Source: Dirofilaria immitis
Lineage: Eukaryota; Nematoda; Chromadorea; Rhabditida; Onchocercidae
DNA: 64,000 nt
NCBI GenBank assembly: GCA_024305405.1
Contig: JAKNDB010000092.1
Location: 2,015,501-2,079,500, forward strand
Reading direction: 5' to 3'
Position numbers and translations under genes: made by a program
Part shown: piece after piece, positions 49,152-61,244 of the stretch
Layout of the letters: the number at the start of each line of letters is the position of its first letter
Position numbering within the stretch: the stretch's first letter is position 1
Notes under the pieces: generated by a model
Told to the model about the DNA's origin: nothing
Seen by the model: only the letters and a program-made list of their open reading frames with translations
The model's database searches: none

Positions 49152-51198
49152 ATGTATTGCAATGAGTGGATTCTCGTCGTGGGTGCAGCAGTATTATGCT
49201 TTGTTTTGATATTCGCTGAGGACGAAATGAAACTCAACTGGAAGGAAGATGATGGATTGGAGGTTTGTCCCTTAAATTTTTATTGCGTTCCTGCTGTGTT
49301 AATAAAATGATCCATATTTTAAGATGATTTTTAGATCAAGATAATAAAACCGATCAAGCCAGAGAAATGCACGATAAAAAGCCAATCGGGTGATATCGTT
49401 GAACAATTCTACAAATTATCCGATACAGACGGACAAATAATAGGATCCAATTTCGGCAAAAAACCGTAAGGTCATCTAAGAAATGTTAATTCACCGGGGA
49501 TATTTTTTTGCGAAATTTTATTATCAAAAACGGAAAAAATTAAGATTGCAAAGTCTTAACCACTTGAAAATTAGAAAAAAGTTTTCTTACGATCGATAAT
49601 TGGCCAGCTTAGCTGGTTTGAGCAAATTATGATTAATTCAAAAGATTTGAGCCAATTAAGATTGATTCAAAATTTTTAAAATATGAAGTTCCATCGTTTC
49701 TTTAATCTTATACCCCATTTGTTTGGAAATCAGGATAGCGAAACAATAACAAGTCTTTTCTTTTTTGTTTATAATTGATAGGTGGACTAAGGCACAACAC
49801 AGTTTGTTTCTTTCCGAATATGCTTCTGATATTTTTGCTTCAAAGGTCGGGCCTTTATGAAGTTGTTTAGATTTCAAAACTTTTCAGATACATATTTACA
49901 CTTGGCAAAAACCAAGTTATTAGTGGCATGGACCGTGCTATGACTGGTATGTGCATCGGTGAAAAAAGGAAAGTGGTCATCCCAGCACATTTAGGTTTTG
50001 GTGATGGAGGTCGTGACAGAGATAATATAAGGGGTGGGCAAACACTATATTATACAGTACAACTTGTGAATCTGTTTCGACCGGTGCCCGGTGATTCGTG
50101 GACCGATGAAGATGGTTTGAAAATTGAGGCATGTATTTAATTAGTAGTAAATTTGAAATGTTGTGGAACAGATGTTTTAATAATGGGATTTAAAAACTAT
50201 AATCACATATATAAGTTATTTTTAAATGAAATTAATTAGAAAATACTTCTGAACTATTGCATCTTATTTTCATAAACATATGAAATAATTTCCATTTTAC
50301 TGATTGACACACATGTTTTACATGATAGTTTCCATAGTCAGTCTTTTATCTTTCAGAATATTTACTGATTTCAGTTTGTTATCTCCAAACTTATAAGAAG
50401 CATTTTTTTGTAGAAAAAATCTTTCCATCTTCGTGGAATGCATATTATAGCATTCTGAAATATGAAGAAAGATGTTTCATCAGTAGTATATGCAGTACGA
50501 TAACCACACTGTTGATGGGAGGGAAGATAATGTTTGCCATCAAGGAAGTATTAAAACAAAGATTTGAAGGTGACACACAAAATTGATGAAAACAAATGTC
50601 GTAAGGCCGAGAAAGGAGACACAATTCATCAACACTATACACTTCACTTAGAAGATTTCGATAGAACATTTGTTGATTCCAGCTTCAGCCGAAATACCCC
50701 TTTCATCTTCAAACTTGGACAAGGAGAAGTAATTTTTGTTGCAAAATTTTTGCAATATATTTCGTTTTCTGGAAAATATAATTTTTTAGTTAAAATTATC
50801 TAATAATTTTTTAATATACTTCTGTAGTATTAAGGTTGACAGAAGATTTGTTAACTTTTCAAAAATACTATATTTCGGTAAAGAAATTTTGTGATGTCAT
50901 AAAATATTTTTTTGAAGAGTTTAAAAATCATTAATTACTTATAGGTGATTGAAGGTATGGATCGAGCAATGAGTGGCATGTGCGAAGGAGAGAGGCGAAA
51001 AGTAGTTATTCCTTGGAAATTAGGTTGGCACCATCTTAACAAGATTCTAAATTTATTCTGAAAGCATTAACTTTCTCTTTATAGTTGTAAATTTTTTAAG
51101 GGTACGGTAATGAAGGCCGGAAACCATCAATACCCAGTAAAGCTAATCTGTACTTCGACATCGAACTTCACAAATTAATTAAACACGATGAATTATGA
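49152..51198 (+). CDS. ER-resident FKBP-type peptidyl-prolyl isomerase, two FKBP domains, HDEL
   Basis: Catalyses prolyl cis-trans isomerisation of secretory and collagen-type clients in the ER. Exons 49152-49262, 49335-49465, 49888-50128, 50570-50728, 50945-51023, 51101-51198, about 273 residues. An N-terminal hydrophobic leader ([16 protein letters not shown]) precedes FKBP domain 1 ([46 protein letters not shown]). Domain 2 follows ([71 protein letters not shown]). It ends LIKHDEL, an ER-retrieval signal. The Trp of the FKBP12 pocket is Met in both domains, as is common in this group. All phases join if exon 3 ends at a GC donor (GAG|GCATGT). It resembles the C. elegans ER FKB-3/4/5 group, but the exact orthologue was not decided. 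Confidence 0.93.
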
Positions 51199-51634
51199 AT
51201 TATGGAGGAAATTGCTAATACTACTGAAAAGGATGTTACAGCTCTGCATTCCTATTGCTCTTATGATTTTCTTTGATATAATGAATTTTTCTGTAGGCGG
51301 ACATAATGTCCAGGGTAGTTATTTTGTACAATTGTTGATATTTTTGTAGAACAAAGAAAATGAAAACTTATAAATGATTTCCCAAGCATACTTAATTTGC
51401 GAGATGGAAAATGAATACCATTGTCACTCATCATTCAACAGTTTGTGTTGGTATCAATCCAAATTTTGTTTGCCATATAGAAAATGCAGTAAGTGCAAAA
51501 CATATATATAGAAAAAAATGCACAGGTGTGCTCAATGGATTATTGATTCAGCAAAGAAAAAAACCATTTAAAAAGGTGAAGCGGTGCTTTATTTATTCCA
51601 AGAAAACACAGATGTGAGATAATGATTTTCATAC

Positions 51635-51912
51635 CGTTCCCTAATAAGAAACGATCATTACTGCGTTTGCGACATAGGGCAGATGACGGAGAAGGACGAG
51701 CTCGAGAGACGCCTGGACAACCTGGTATCCCCATTGCGGATATTGCTCCAAGCTGAAGAGCCATCTCGGGGTGAGTTTCATTTCTGAATGGCATTAAAAC
51801 ATAAGGAATATTGATTGAATTTGATAATAATGATCTGTTTGGTTGATCCCCATTTGTGATGCAGTAACCAAAGATCGCAGTAGTTAACTGTATTGATATC
51901 AGCACTTTTCAT
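51635..51912 (-). CDS. Candidate secreted precursor with a basic cleavage site
   Basis: Unrecognised, between the FKBP and COMMD genes on the opposite strand. From 51905 downward the frame starts VLISIQLTTAIFGYC, a good signal-peptide core. It continues through an N-glycosylation site (RNETH), a Gly/Ala/Leu-rich stretch (MALQLGAISAMGIPGC), a Pro/Ser/Arg stretch and a tribasic LCRKR site followed by SNDRFLLGN. A donor (GTATGA) occurs at about 51634, or the frame runs to a stop at 51540. An ATG at 51910-51912 lies one frame off: reading the A4 there as A3 would give MKVLISIQ. Three Cys are present in the stretch. It could be a neuropeptide or other processed secreted peptide, but no family is recognised. 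Confidence 0.35.
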
Positions 51913-51979
51913 CTTCACAAAAATTAAGGTCGTAGCTTCTAAGAATTTTGCTTGTTGTGTTAGATTGTTATATTCAAGG

Positions 51980-51993
51980 CTCAGATATTATAG
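51980..51993 (+). promoter_or_regulatory. Candidate trans-splice acceptor before COMMD gene
   Basis: AGATATTATAG ends at 51993, 11 bases before the ATG at 52005. The spacing fits spliced-leader addition to this downstream gene, 0.8 kb after the FKBP stop. Confidence 0.4.
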
Positions 51994-52004
51994 AAGACCA
52001 TATT

Positions 52005-55000
52005 ATGAATCGAAAAAGTAGGTAGGAACGAATACTTAGATTTTTAGATTTTTCAGCGGTTTCTTATATTAGATTGGAAATGAATGTGTTATATCATTAT
52101 TTTTCAGTATGTAAAGTTATAATCAAAGAAATTGAATCATTCAACAGAAAACGGTTACTCACCGGTCATGTCGACTCTCTCGCAGGTGCTATTATTCTTT
52201 CAGAAATCATAGAAATGATAAGATTGCCCTGCAGTAATATATGAGCTAGCGGAAAACTATTAGTAGCAGTATTTTTTCGTCTAATGCGCTAATTTTCGAT
52301 ATGGAATAACAGCTTTTTTATTAGAGCTATAATGAAGAATGAAATTCCAATCGGTTTTGGAACACTCGTCCTTTTAATGCGCTTGTAGATTAGGAATAAT
52401 GCAAACTTATAAACATATGAACCTGACTTTTTGCTTATTTAAAATATATGACTCTGGCTATAGATTATTTTAAATTAATATGTTTTTGATAGGTTTGGTA
52501 TAAAATTGCTGACATTTTAATTTTATATGATTAGTTTCAGCCTACGTTGATTTACCTTCAGCTGATATCTGGCGGTGTTTCAATTCTCTTATGCAATTGC
52601 ATAATTATGTACATAATTACGAGGTTAGCATTATTGTGCAAAATCTTTGCACCAAATATAATAAAGTTCGGTTTTTGCTAAAATGTTCGTTTTCAGTTAT
52701 TAAAATAGCATAATGAATAAAAGATTCCCTTTGTTAGAAAAGTCTTGAAATCAGGCTTTCTTTTATTGTAAAGTCAGTAGCTGTAATTAATATAGCTTTG
52801 CTGTCGTGTTTTAATGCTCATTTTTTGTTAATGAAAATGTTAGTTAAATTATTTTGTCAATCAACGGTAAGCATTTTTTCTTGTCTTTAGCTGGCAGCAT
52901 CTAATCTCAAAAACATATTATCACGGGATTCCTTCAGTGACGAATTTATTACAGCAGTCATCAACTTTGTGAATATTGAACAGTCTTATAAACCTATCAT
53001 AATGAATGCTGTGTCTAAATATCCTTCATTTCGATCTCTTCATTGTCGTCTTCAAATTACGGCAAGTCTTTTAATATTATTACGCTCAAAAATATTTTTA
53101 CACATAATTTACTGTCACTCATTCTTGTCTTCCATTGAATCACTACTACCATTTAAATGATTTTTTGTTTCTTTTAAATAACTTTTCTTCTGTTAAATTA
53201 CTTACCGTTTAAGTGACTTTTTCCTAAAAAAATATTTCAAAAATACTTGTCTGACGTCTCAAACAATCCATTGTTATTCTTTTGCAGCATTATATTATTA
53301 GTTTTGCTTTTATTTAGTTATTTTTAGTGGTATAAAAAATATATATATTCCAGAAACCAATTCAGTCTAGAGTTTTTTGAATCTTTAAAAGTCTCCGTCT
53401 AGAAGAATTTGCGACATGTATTGAAAAGACTAAATTTATCTCTTGTATTGAGCCGCATTTAGTTTTCGGTAGCAAAATTCGATCGAAACTGGAAGGAGTT
53501 TTTGGTTATCAGGATAGTGTTAAAATTTTCTGCTAATACAAAAAAAGTGGGTAGATTTTTCGAATATGGAGATACTGTGCATTTCTTGAGAATGCTTTAA
53601 AGCCACTTCTACAGAAAATTTTATTGATATCATGAACGTTATATATATACGTAATAATTTTCCTGTGTTTTCCTTTTAAATTTAGTTTTCGCACATTAAT
53701 TCTGGTTTTTTGAACTATTCATTTTAAATAAAGGGTATAAAGATTCAAATTTAGGAAATATTGAATTGTTTTTTAATGCAGTCGCTTTATAAATCTTATA
53801 GAGTTTGAAAAAGTTTTTGCAGTTTTGAAATTTCCTGTTAGAATCGAATAGCCAAAAGGAGATAAATTATAAAATTCCAAATTTAAATATGCTTTTTGGA
53901 GGGACAAAAATATTTTTTTCATTATAAAAGGACGTTTAATCGATTCTTTCTCTTAACCAGTATTCTTAGATAAGTACATTTCAAAAAACTCTTGCTGCTT
54001 ATTGTTGAAGTAAATTAAAAACATAGGACTGTAATCACTTATGTTGATTGGGGAACGCAGCTGAACTGTGTTTTATGACGCAGCTGAATTGTGTTTTATG
54101 AAGTATGATTTGATTTGATTAATATGAAACACATACCTATTACCTAAACGCAGTACATTCAAATTATGCATGCATAGAGCATACTTAACTACAGTTCTTA
54201 CACAAATATCTTCTTTATTTGGGAACTTAGTAATCTGAAATATATTATAAATCGTTTACTACTGGTGTGAAACTCTCCGTATCTTGTATTTTGACAGAAT
54301 ATTTTGATGCTTTGCCTCGAAATATTGCATATGAATAACGATAATATAAAATAGCTAGTTATGTCATACTTCTTCGTTTTTATATTGCACCGAACTTTTT
54401 ATCAAGAAATTTAGAAAGGTAATTCATTTCTTTAATTCAGCCATATTTTTTTTTATTTACTTTCTATATTAAAATAGTCCGAAATTTTGCTCCTAATTTC
54501 TCATGTTTTTTCTGAAATATTTCAGCAGATTGTATAATCTTATTGACATCGTAACCTATCAAGATATACATATATATATATAGCTCTTTTTCACAGCTCT
54601 TTTCATGAACTTCTATTTAATAAGTTAGTACAGTTCATTGCATAGTTACATATATTTTTAAAAAAATGACAATCTAATCGACCATAAAGTAAATATCACT
54701 TGAAATGAAGATAACTTTGCTGAAATGTGAAAGGAAAATTTGCCTCATAATTTCGGAAATTAGTTTGTTATATTTTAGTACGCCATCAGATTCCTATCCA
54801 CTATCTTTAAAACTATCTGTCTTTCTATTCATCCTTCAACTGCTAAATTCAGTCAGCACATATCTTACACATTCTTCCATTTACGACCGACAACTTTAAT
54901 TCATCCTATGAGATCATTTCTCTATTATAAGTTTTAGCTCATTAATTGAAATAAATTCTATTATTAACTTATTGATTCTTTAAATGTTTAGAATTTTAAT

Positions 55001-56111
55001 GTATATTAAATCCTTTTCTTGCGGTATGGTATGCATAAATCTCTCCTTATAATTTATCCTTCAGTGTAGTCAAAAATTTTAGTTATGGAGTTTAAAGCAA
55101 ACAAGGACGTAATTGAAAGCAAAGAAAAACTAAAATAAATTTGATATATCATTTTTTTTGCGTGTATTTCGTGATTTTATCGAACTTAATCTTTGATTCT
55201 TAGAAGTCTAAAAATATTTTTTCTTGGTAAATATTTAAGGAACAAAAGCCATTCATAAACACGAACTTTATAAAACAGCAGCGGAATTATTATTGTTATT
55301 TTTTTCTTCGCAATAAATTTTCTAGATGCGTCAAAATTAAAAATCAAAAAGGAAGGGCTAAAATATGGCAAGATAATATTCGTAGTTTTTTTATTTGATA
55401 GAAAGTCTATTTCTAATTAGCTATTTAATTTGTAAAGCAAATACTCTTGTTTGAAATTTACTTCTTACAATCTTATTTCGATTTTGAACATATAGAATGA
55501 TTATAAGAGTAGAACATATAGAATGATTATAAGATCGTGTAGAGATGATGGAAATCGCAATTAACATTGAGGACTAGAGTTCGTCAAGTTACTGTTAATA
55601 GATATTTCTTACTTGAAGCAAAATATAATTCCAGTGTTAGTATTAATAAATTATTTAAAATATGATTTCATTGTTAGCGTTAATAAATTATTATGTATCT
55701 AATATTTGTACTTGTATTCAGAAATATTTCCTTATCAAGTTAGTGATGGCTCATGATTTACTTGACATTAAAAACCGCAATAGACAGTGAGTTTCTAGCT
55801 TGTTTCATTTTTCTTTTTCGAAATAATTTATTGAAGCGTCTGAAATACTAATGCTTGATTTCATATCATATTAAAAAGGAATGTAGGAAAATGTACAGAT
55901 TGGTCGGATGGTATTGCTACGTGCGCCAGATGTAACGCTTCAATTCTGGCTTCGTGTTGGCAAAGGTGATGGCAATGGTAAATGGACAAACGATAACGTT
56001 GTTGCAACTTCTGCTTGCGTGGAGGATGAAAAAATTTTCTTGATGGATTATGGGATGCTAAGCAGATTAATTGAAGAAGTTGAAAAATTATATCAGTTGC
56101 TTGTAAATTAG
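52005..56111 (+). CDS. COMM-domain-containing protein (COMMD family)
   Basis: COMMD proteins form the Commander (CCC) complex in endosomal recycling and NF-kB regulation. Exons 52005-52017, 52108-52185, 52541-52623, 52891-53061, 55899-56111, about 185 residues, the usual COMMD length. The helical N-terminal half (CKVIIKEIESFNRKRLLTGH, then DIWRCFNSLMQLHNYVHNYE) is weakly conserved as usual. The C-terminal COMM domain is the best evidence: FRSLHCRLQIT, then IGRMVLLRAPDVTLQFWLR, then a variable loop, then KIFLMDYGMLSRLIEEVEKL, matching the pattern of strand-strand-strand and C-terminal helix. Phases join throughout. The fourth intron (2.8 kb) appears to use a GC donor (ACG|GCAAGT). A poly(A) signal lies 15 bases past the stop. 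Which COMMD paralogue it is was not decided. Confidence 0.7.
54056..54101 (+). repeat. Tandem repeat, 23-bp unit x2
   Basis: Two adjacent copies of a 23-base unit beginning CGCAGCTGAA, differing at one base, inside the large COMMD intron. Confidence 0.8.
55486..55534 (+). repeat. Direct repeat, 23-bp unit x2 with 3-base spacer
   Basis: Two identical 23-base copies beginning GAACATATAGAATG, separated by GTA, in the large COMMD intron. Confidence 0.8.
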
Positions 56112-56126
56112 AGCGTTTACATTTGA

Positions 56127-56132
56127 AATAAA
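56127..56132 (+). promoter_or_regulatory. Poly(A) signal of the COMMD gene
   Basis: AATAAA 15 bases after the TAG stop at 56109-56111. Confidence 0.55.
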
Positions 56133-59100
56133 TTGTATACTGCGTTACTACTGCAGCCATAATTATCGCCATTAAAGGTCTCCAAGTCATTTAACCGCAA
56201 TAAAACAACTCGAAAGGAAAGAAATATTATAAGAGTGAGTGTTGTGTGATTACTGCTCTGTCGAAGTAATGTGTTGGTTAATTCCATCAAACTATTATTG
56301 CTGATCAGGTCACAAATGCTGTATGATATTTACAAATATTGAAGGCTAACAATAAGTGATGGTAGTTTTAGAACATTAGTAGTGGTCATATTATGGTCAG
56401 CATAATAAATTAGTGGGCAGAATGCATGTAGAATTTTCAGACGAAAATGTTTTGAAAGTGGATAAAGTAATTGCGGAGATGATACAGCATGCAGAGGATT
56501 TCGTGCATTATCAATATTAACACTGAGAATTTTGAAAGATATCAAACAGTACAAAGAAATATTGTTTTTGTAATGATAAAACATTAGCAATTTTTAGATG
56601 AAAATGTACTTGATGTTGTAGTGGTCGTAGAATCGATGAATTCTTTGCCTAATGCATAATTATATATGAATACAATATATTAGTCCTTCCGGAGAAATTC
56701 AGCGAAATTTAGTTGGGTTCTTTCATATTTTATTTGAGAATGCAAAGTTTTCAATTTCTTCTTGTATTTACAATAAATTTTAAGTTTAATAGAACGATGA
56801 AGCTCATTAGTATTAAAATATAACTGTTTGCATTTTGAATGAATTGCATGCGTAGTTGATTACAAAAGTGGGGAGTTTAATATTTTTGAAAATTTTATAG
56901 GCAATTTGTTCTATATTTGACATCTCTTTTTGACAAATGAATTATTTAAATAAACAAATATATTCAAATAATTCATCTCATCATCGGGATAATTTATAAA
57001 TGTAAAAAAAACAGGATATTACAAAGGAATAATACGTTATGATAAAGTTTAGAATCCATGAATTCAATTCATTTTGCTGCTACAGTCTTTCATCTTGCAT
57101 TTATTCTTCAGGCATACATATGCATATGTTAACTTACTATTATTTTTAATTAGTTGTTTAATAAATTTTTCATATTTATAAGTCTTGCCTGCTTTGTCAA
57201 TACTGATTTTATAAAAAAACTCTGTATAAACCAACAGACATGAATTCATATTTTCTGTGTCTAAATACCTGAATGGTAGGCCTATCCACTTTTATCTCGT
57301 TAGCTGCATGTCTCTTTTTTAAATCAATAATTTTACTTGTAATAATGAAAGGAGTTGGCTCTTAGCATTACTTTTTATATGTAGGCTTCGCTCTGAAAGA
57401 GTTGGACTACTCTATTGATTTGAAAAGAGGAGAAGCAACACCAGCATTGGCAGTCAGCGGTAGGAGAATTTAAGCCTGAATAGAATGGTCTAACTTATGT
57501 CCAGAAATAGTGCCTAGAAATTTTGTCCTCCGTTTCGCTGGTCCAAGTTCCTTCAGGTTTTTCTCTCACTCCTATGCTTATCAACCTTTTCCTTGATTAA
57601 ACTCAACATAAGATGTATGGCAGTTCGGTTCATTCATTAATTTGATGCCATTATTTAGCCGGAGTGATATGCTATCACCGAATAGTAGCCAAAATCGCTC
57701 CTCCGATTTATTTTTTCTTATCTGGTTGATTCCTGCAAGTCTCAGCATTATTATCAAGATAGCACTATCTAGCGTTTTTTACTGATCCATTCCCATCAAT
57801 GAATGACGAATTAAAAACAGTACATCATGAATTTAAGAGCTATTATTATTACACTGCTGCAATATCTTTGCAGCAAATAAAGCTCTCTCATTCAGTCATT
57901 CAGAGATTGTTATCATTTTTAACTTCATCGTTAACAGCAACAACATTATCATCATCATTGTTCTCATTACCATTGTTTTACAGTTATAGTTATCGCTTAT
58001 ATGTCTGTCCTAACATATTTTGAGCTGTTCTTTTTATATTAGCTATTTTGTGATCTACAAAAAAAAAATTACTTTTCTCTTCAGTCATGATTCATCAAAG
58101 CAAATGTAGGTGCTAGTCTTGTAAGGGTTGGGATTTCATTATTAGAGCTGAAAATTTCGTTGTGAGGATTGAGGATTCAAAGAAATCAAGCTGATAAGCT
58201 TTAATCTTTCTTAATCGTACAACAATAGTCTCCAAGACATTCAGTGATCTACTGTGACGTTGCCGCTTTTGATTATTCATAAATATATCTTTACATTTTT
58301 GTTTATATCATTGATTTCCAGTTTCAGTTTCTTATTTATTTGTTTCATCAACGAAAAATACTAACATGTGTTCTCATTTATTTATTTGTCAACAAGATTT
58401 ATTGATATCGAGGATAACAGAGCATTAGTTTTAGAGTTAGAGAAGTAAGGCAATGATAAGTAATAAGGAAATTAATGAATGATAAAAGATTTGGAAAGTA
58501 GGCAAGATGCTATGCCTCATTTACTTCTATGTCCCAGTTTAAAATTGAGATCCAAGCTGTAGTACTATAACTTCAAAAGGATTGTGAAGGAGGCAAGCAT
58601 TTTTTAGTATGATTTTTTTACTTGTTCAAAAGCACAACTTTGATTTCTAACTTCTAGACCATAATTTTAGCTCTCAAGTTCGGGGATTTTGTCACTGAAT
58701 TGTATGATACGTAATAATTCTTAATATTTAAAATAATAAATTAGTGATAATAGTTGTTATAATAATCAATATTTTATCTTTTCACACTTCCCGAGATTTT
58801 AATCACCTTCGCACTTCGAGACTGGGGCATTATTTCCTGCATAGATCGTCAGAATTGTTGCTTCCTAGCTTCGTGTATGTCTTTCTTCAGTTTTCCTCAT
58901 ATTTTTTCATCATTTCATATTCACTCACCAATAGAGCTTTGGTATCAGACTTCCATCATTGCACATTCTTTGAAAGATTCATAAATTTATGCAAAGAATG
59001 CATCATTCCTGTGACATCCATTTTTGTTTTGGTTTCTGTGGACATCCATCTCCTAACTTTACTTTGAAATTTATGTGATGAATAAGATTTCCTTGTTGTT

Positions 59101-60342
59101 GAAATTCTTCCCGATAGTTGGCGATTACTTTAGAGTCATACAAGATGTGAGAAAAATAGAGCAAAGTTTGTATCCTACCTATTGGAGTAGATAATTTATT
59201 ATAATAAATTTGAGAAATGACAATTGGCATACTACATACTACGGTGCTCAAATCTTATGTGTATTATTTATCATATCCTTTTTGTATCTGAGGACAATTA
59301 TAATGACCATCATATTTCTTGATCCTTATATTGTTCAATTTCTGTCATTCTGAAAGTTAAACAGAAATGACAGAGTTCGAAGAAATATGGTGAACATTCA
59401 ACTATTTTAAATATAATGCTTCCCTCTTCTAGCAATACTTAAATTGATTTTTATACGAAATATTTCTTGACAAAAGAGTTTTCATGATCATAGCAAAAGA
59501 TTGGACAATAGAGATATGGATGAGAAAGAAAGAAATGGAAATGAATAAGAGAATAGTATTATAATGATTTTGTAAAATCGAAAGAAAGAGCATAGCAGAA
59601 GTAAGTTATATAAAGTATTCAGCGATTGGAATAGTTGAGCTCTTTCATCAATTGTTACTAATTATTACTGCCTTGACGAAACTAAGCCTCTCTCATTTTT
59701 ATATAATAACAAAGTTTCCTCTTAAAAATATGCGTTAATGAAATGAAGTAAGTCATGACGTCATATTTGTGTTTGTGTAGATGTGATAATGTGTTGTTGA
59801 CAACAGTCTTACGGTAAAGCTTTTAGCAATAATAATAATAATAATAAATTGATTTTCTTACATTTAATTCGCTATTGGGAAGTCAAATCTAAACTTGCAC
59901 TATTGTTGGCAAGAACTCAACTTTCATCAATTTTTCAAAAGTTTTTAATTTTAATCTTAAATCAAGCAGACATTCATGATGATGGGGCTGCCTAATGAAA
60001 TGAGCATGAGCGAGGAAGAGAGATGTGCTGATGAAAAATTGGTCTCTTACTCTTACTCTTAGCAGTTTTTTTATGTGCAATTTAATCCCATCGATTTTGT
60101 TACATGAAATCTCGGGGAGGTCAATTTTTAATGCGTTATTTACTGCTTCCTTTCCGAATCATTCAACGATTGTTTTAACCATATTTAAGTAACGAATTAT
60201 ATTAACAGTTGAAAGAAGAATAAGATTATGTTTTATTCCGTTTCACTCACCTATTGAATATTATAAATGATTTTGTAACTTCAGAATGATCAGAAGTCGC
60301 TATAGAGAAGGGTCGCTATAGTAATGCTGCTCTAACGACTTC

Positions 60343-60384
<42 letters not shown>

Positions 60385-61244
60385 AAGCTAACTATTTCCT
60401 AAATTGTTCACTCTTTTCTTTCTGAATAAATTTAATCAGTGAAAAAACTGTTGCCAATAAATGTTACAACATATTTCTAAATAATCTGAAATTTGCTATT
60501 TTCTCTGGAATGATGCAAAATTACAACATAGACAAACTTGACTGAAAGCGATGAACAATTCAGCATTGTATTGGTGCGGATAACTACTATCTTTATATCA
60601 TTGTTTTAATTTGTTCTGTTTCAGCTGTTATTGTCATGTCATGATCATCCATCATATTATTGTGCAATTTCCTTGTTCTATACTACTTGTAATCTTTTTT
60701 AATATACTACGTCGCATTTATTTTAATTTTCATACTTTTATATGAGCGAGATATATTTCACTATATTTACTTTTCTTTCCCAAATTATAGAAAATGCAAA
60801 GTATTAGGACATGCATGATTACAGTTTACATGTGATGCGTAGCAGTTATCAGCTATATAGGTTAGAAGAGCATAAAGCATATAAATGCATTATAGTTTGT
60901 GATATTGGAAAGAAATATTTATAGTACTTTACCAATCTACCGTTGTTTATTTTGATACGATTTTTGATTAGAAATTTTGTTGAACTCTAAGGCGTGCTAC
61001 GATTCTTTCATTTTTAGCTATCTTCATACTTTGAACGCAAATTTGTTTCATTGTTGTTTCAATATGGCAAAATCTTCAGATTATTTTAGCTAGATTCTTT
61101 CTCTTTCTGACGCTACATCCTTCCAATAGCATCGTCTGTATATCTGAAAATCTAAATCACGTCGCTTGGCATTAAGCTGATTAAATGCAAATAAGTTATA
61201 TATAAACAAAACACTGAATAAAAATGATCGCATGAAGGTGTGAA
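56133..61244. other. Intergenic with AT microsatellite, upstream of GPCR
   Basis: No gene recognised in 5.1 kb. Open frames are short, hydrophobic or low-complexity and lack family features. A slightly GC-richer patch at 57390-57760 has no clear coding content. AAT units occur at about 59827-59847 and an AT dinucleotide run at 60345-60380. Confidence 0.5.
60345..60380. repeat. AT dinucleotide microsatellite
   Basis: About 18 AT units without interruption; no function inferred. Confidence 0.9.

Noticed and set aside
55861..56190. Minus-strand ORF of 109 codons
   Set aside because: It is antisense to the last COMMD exon.
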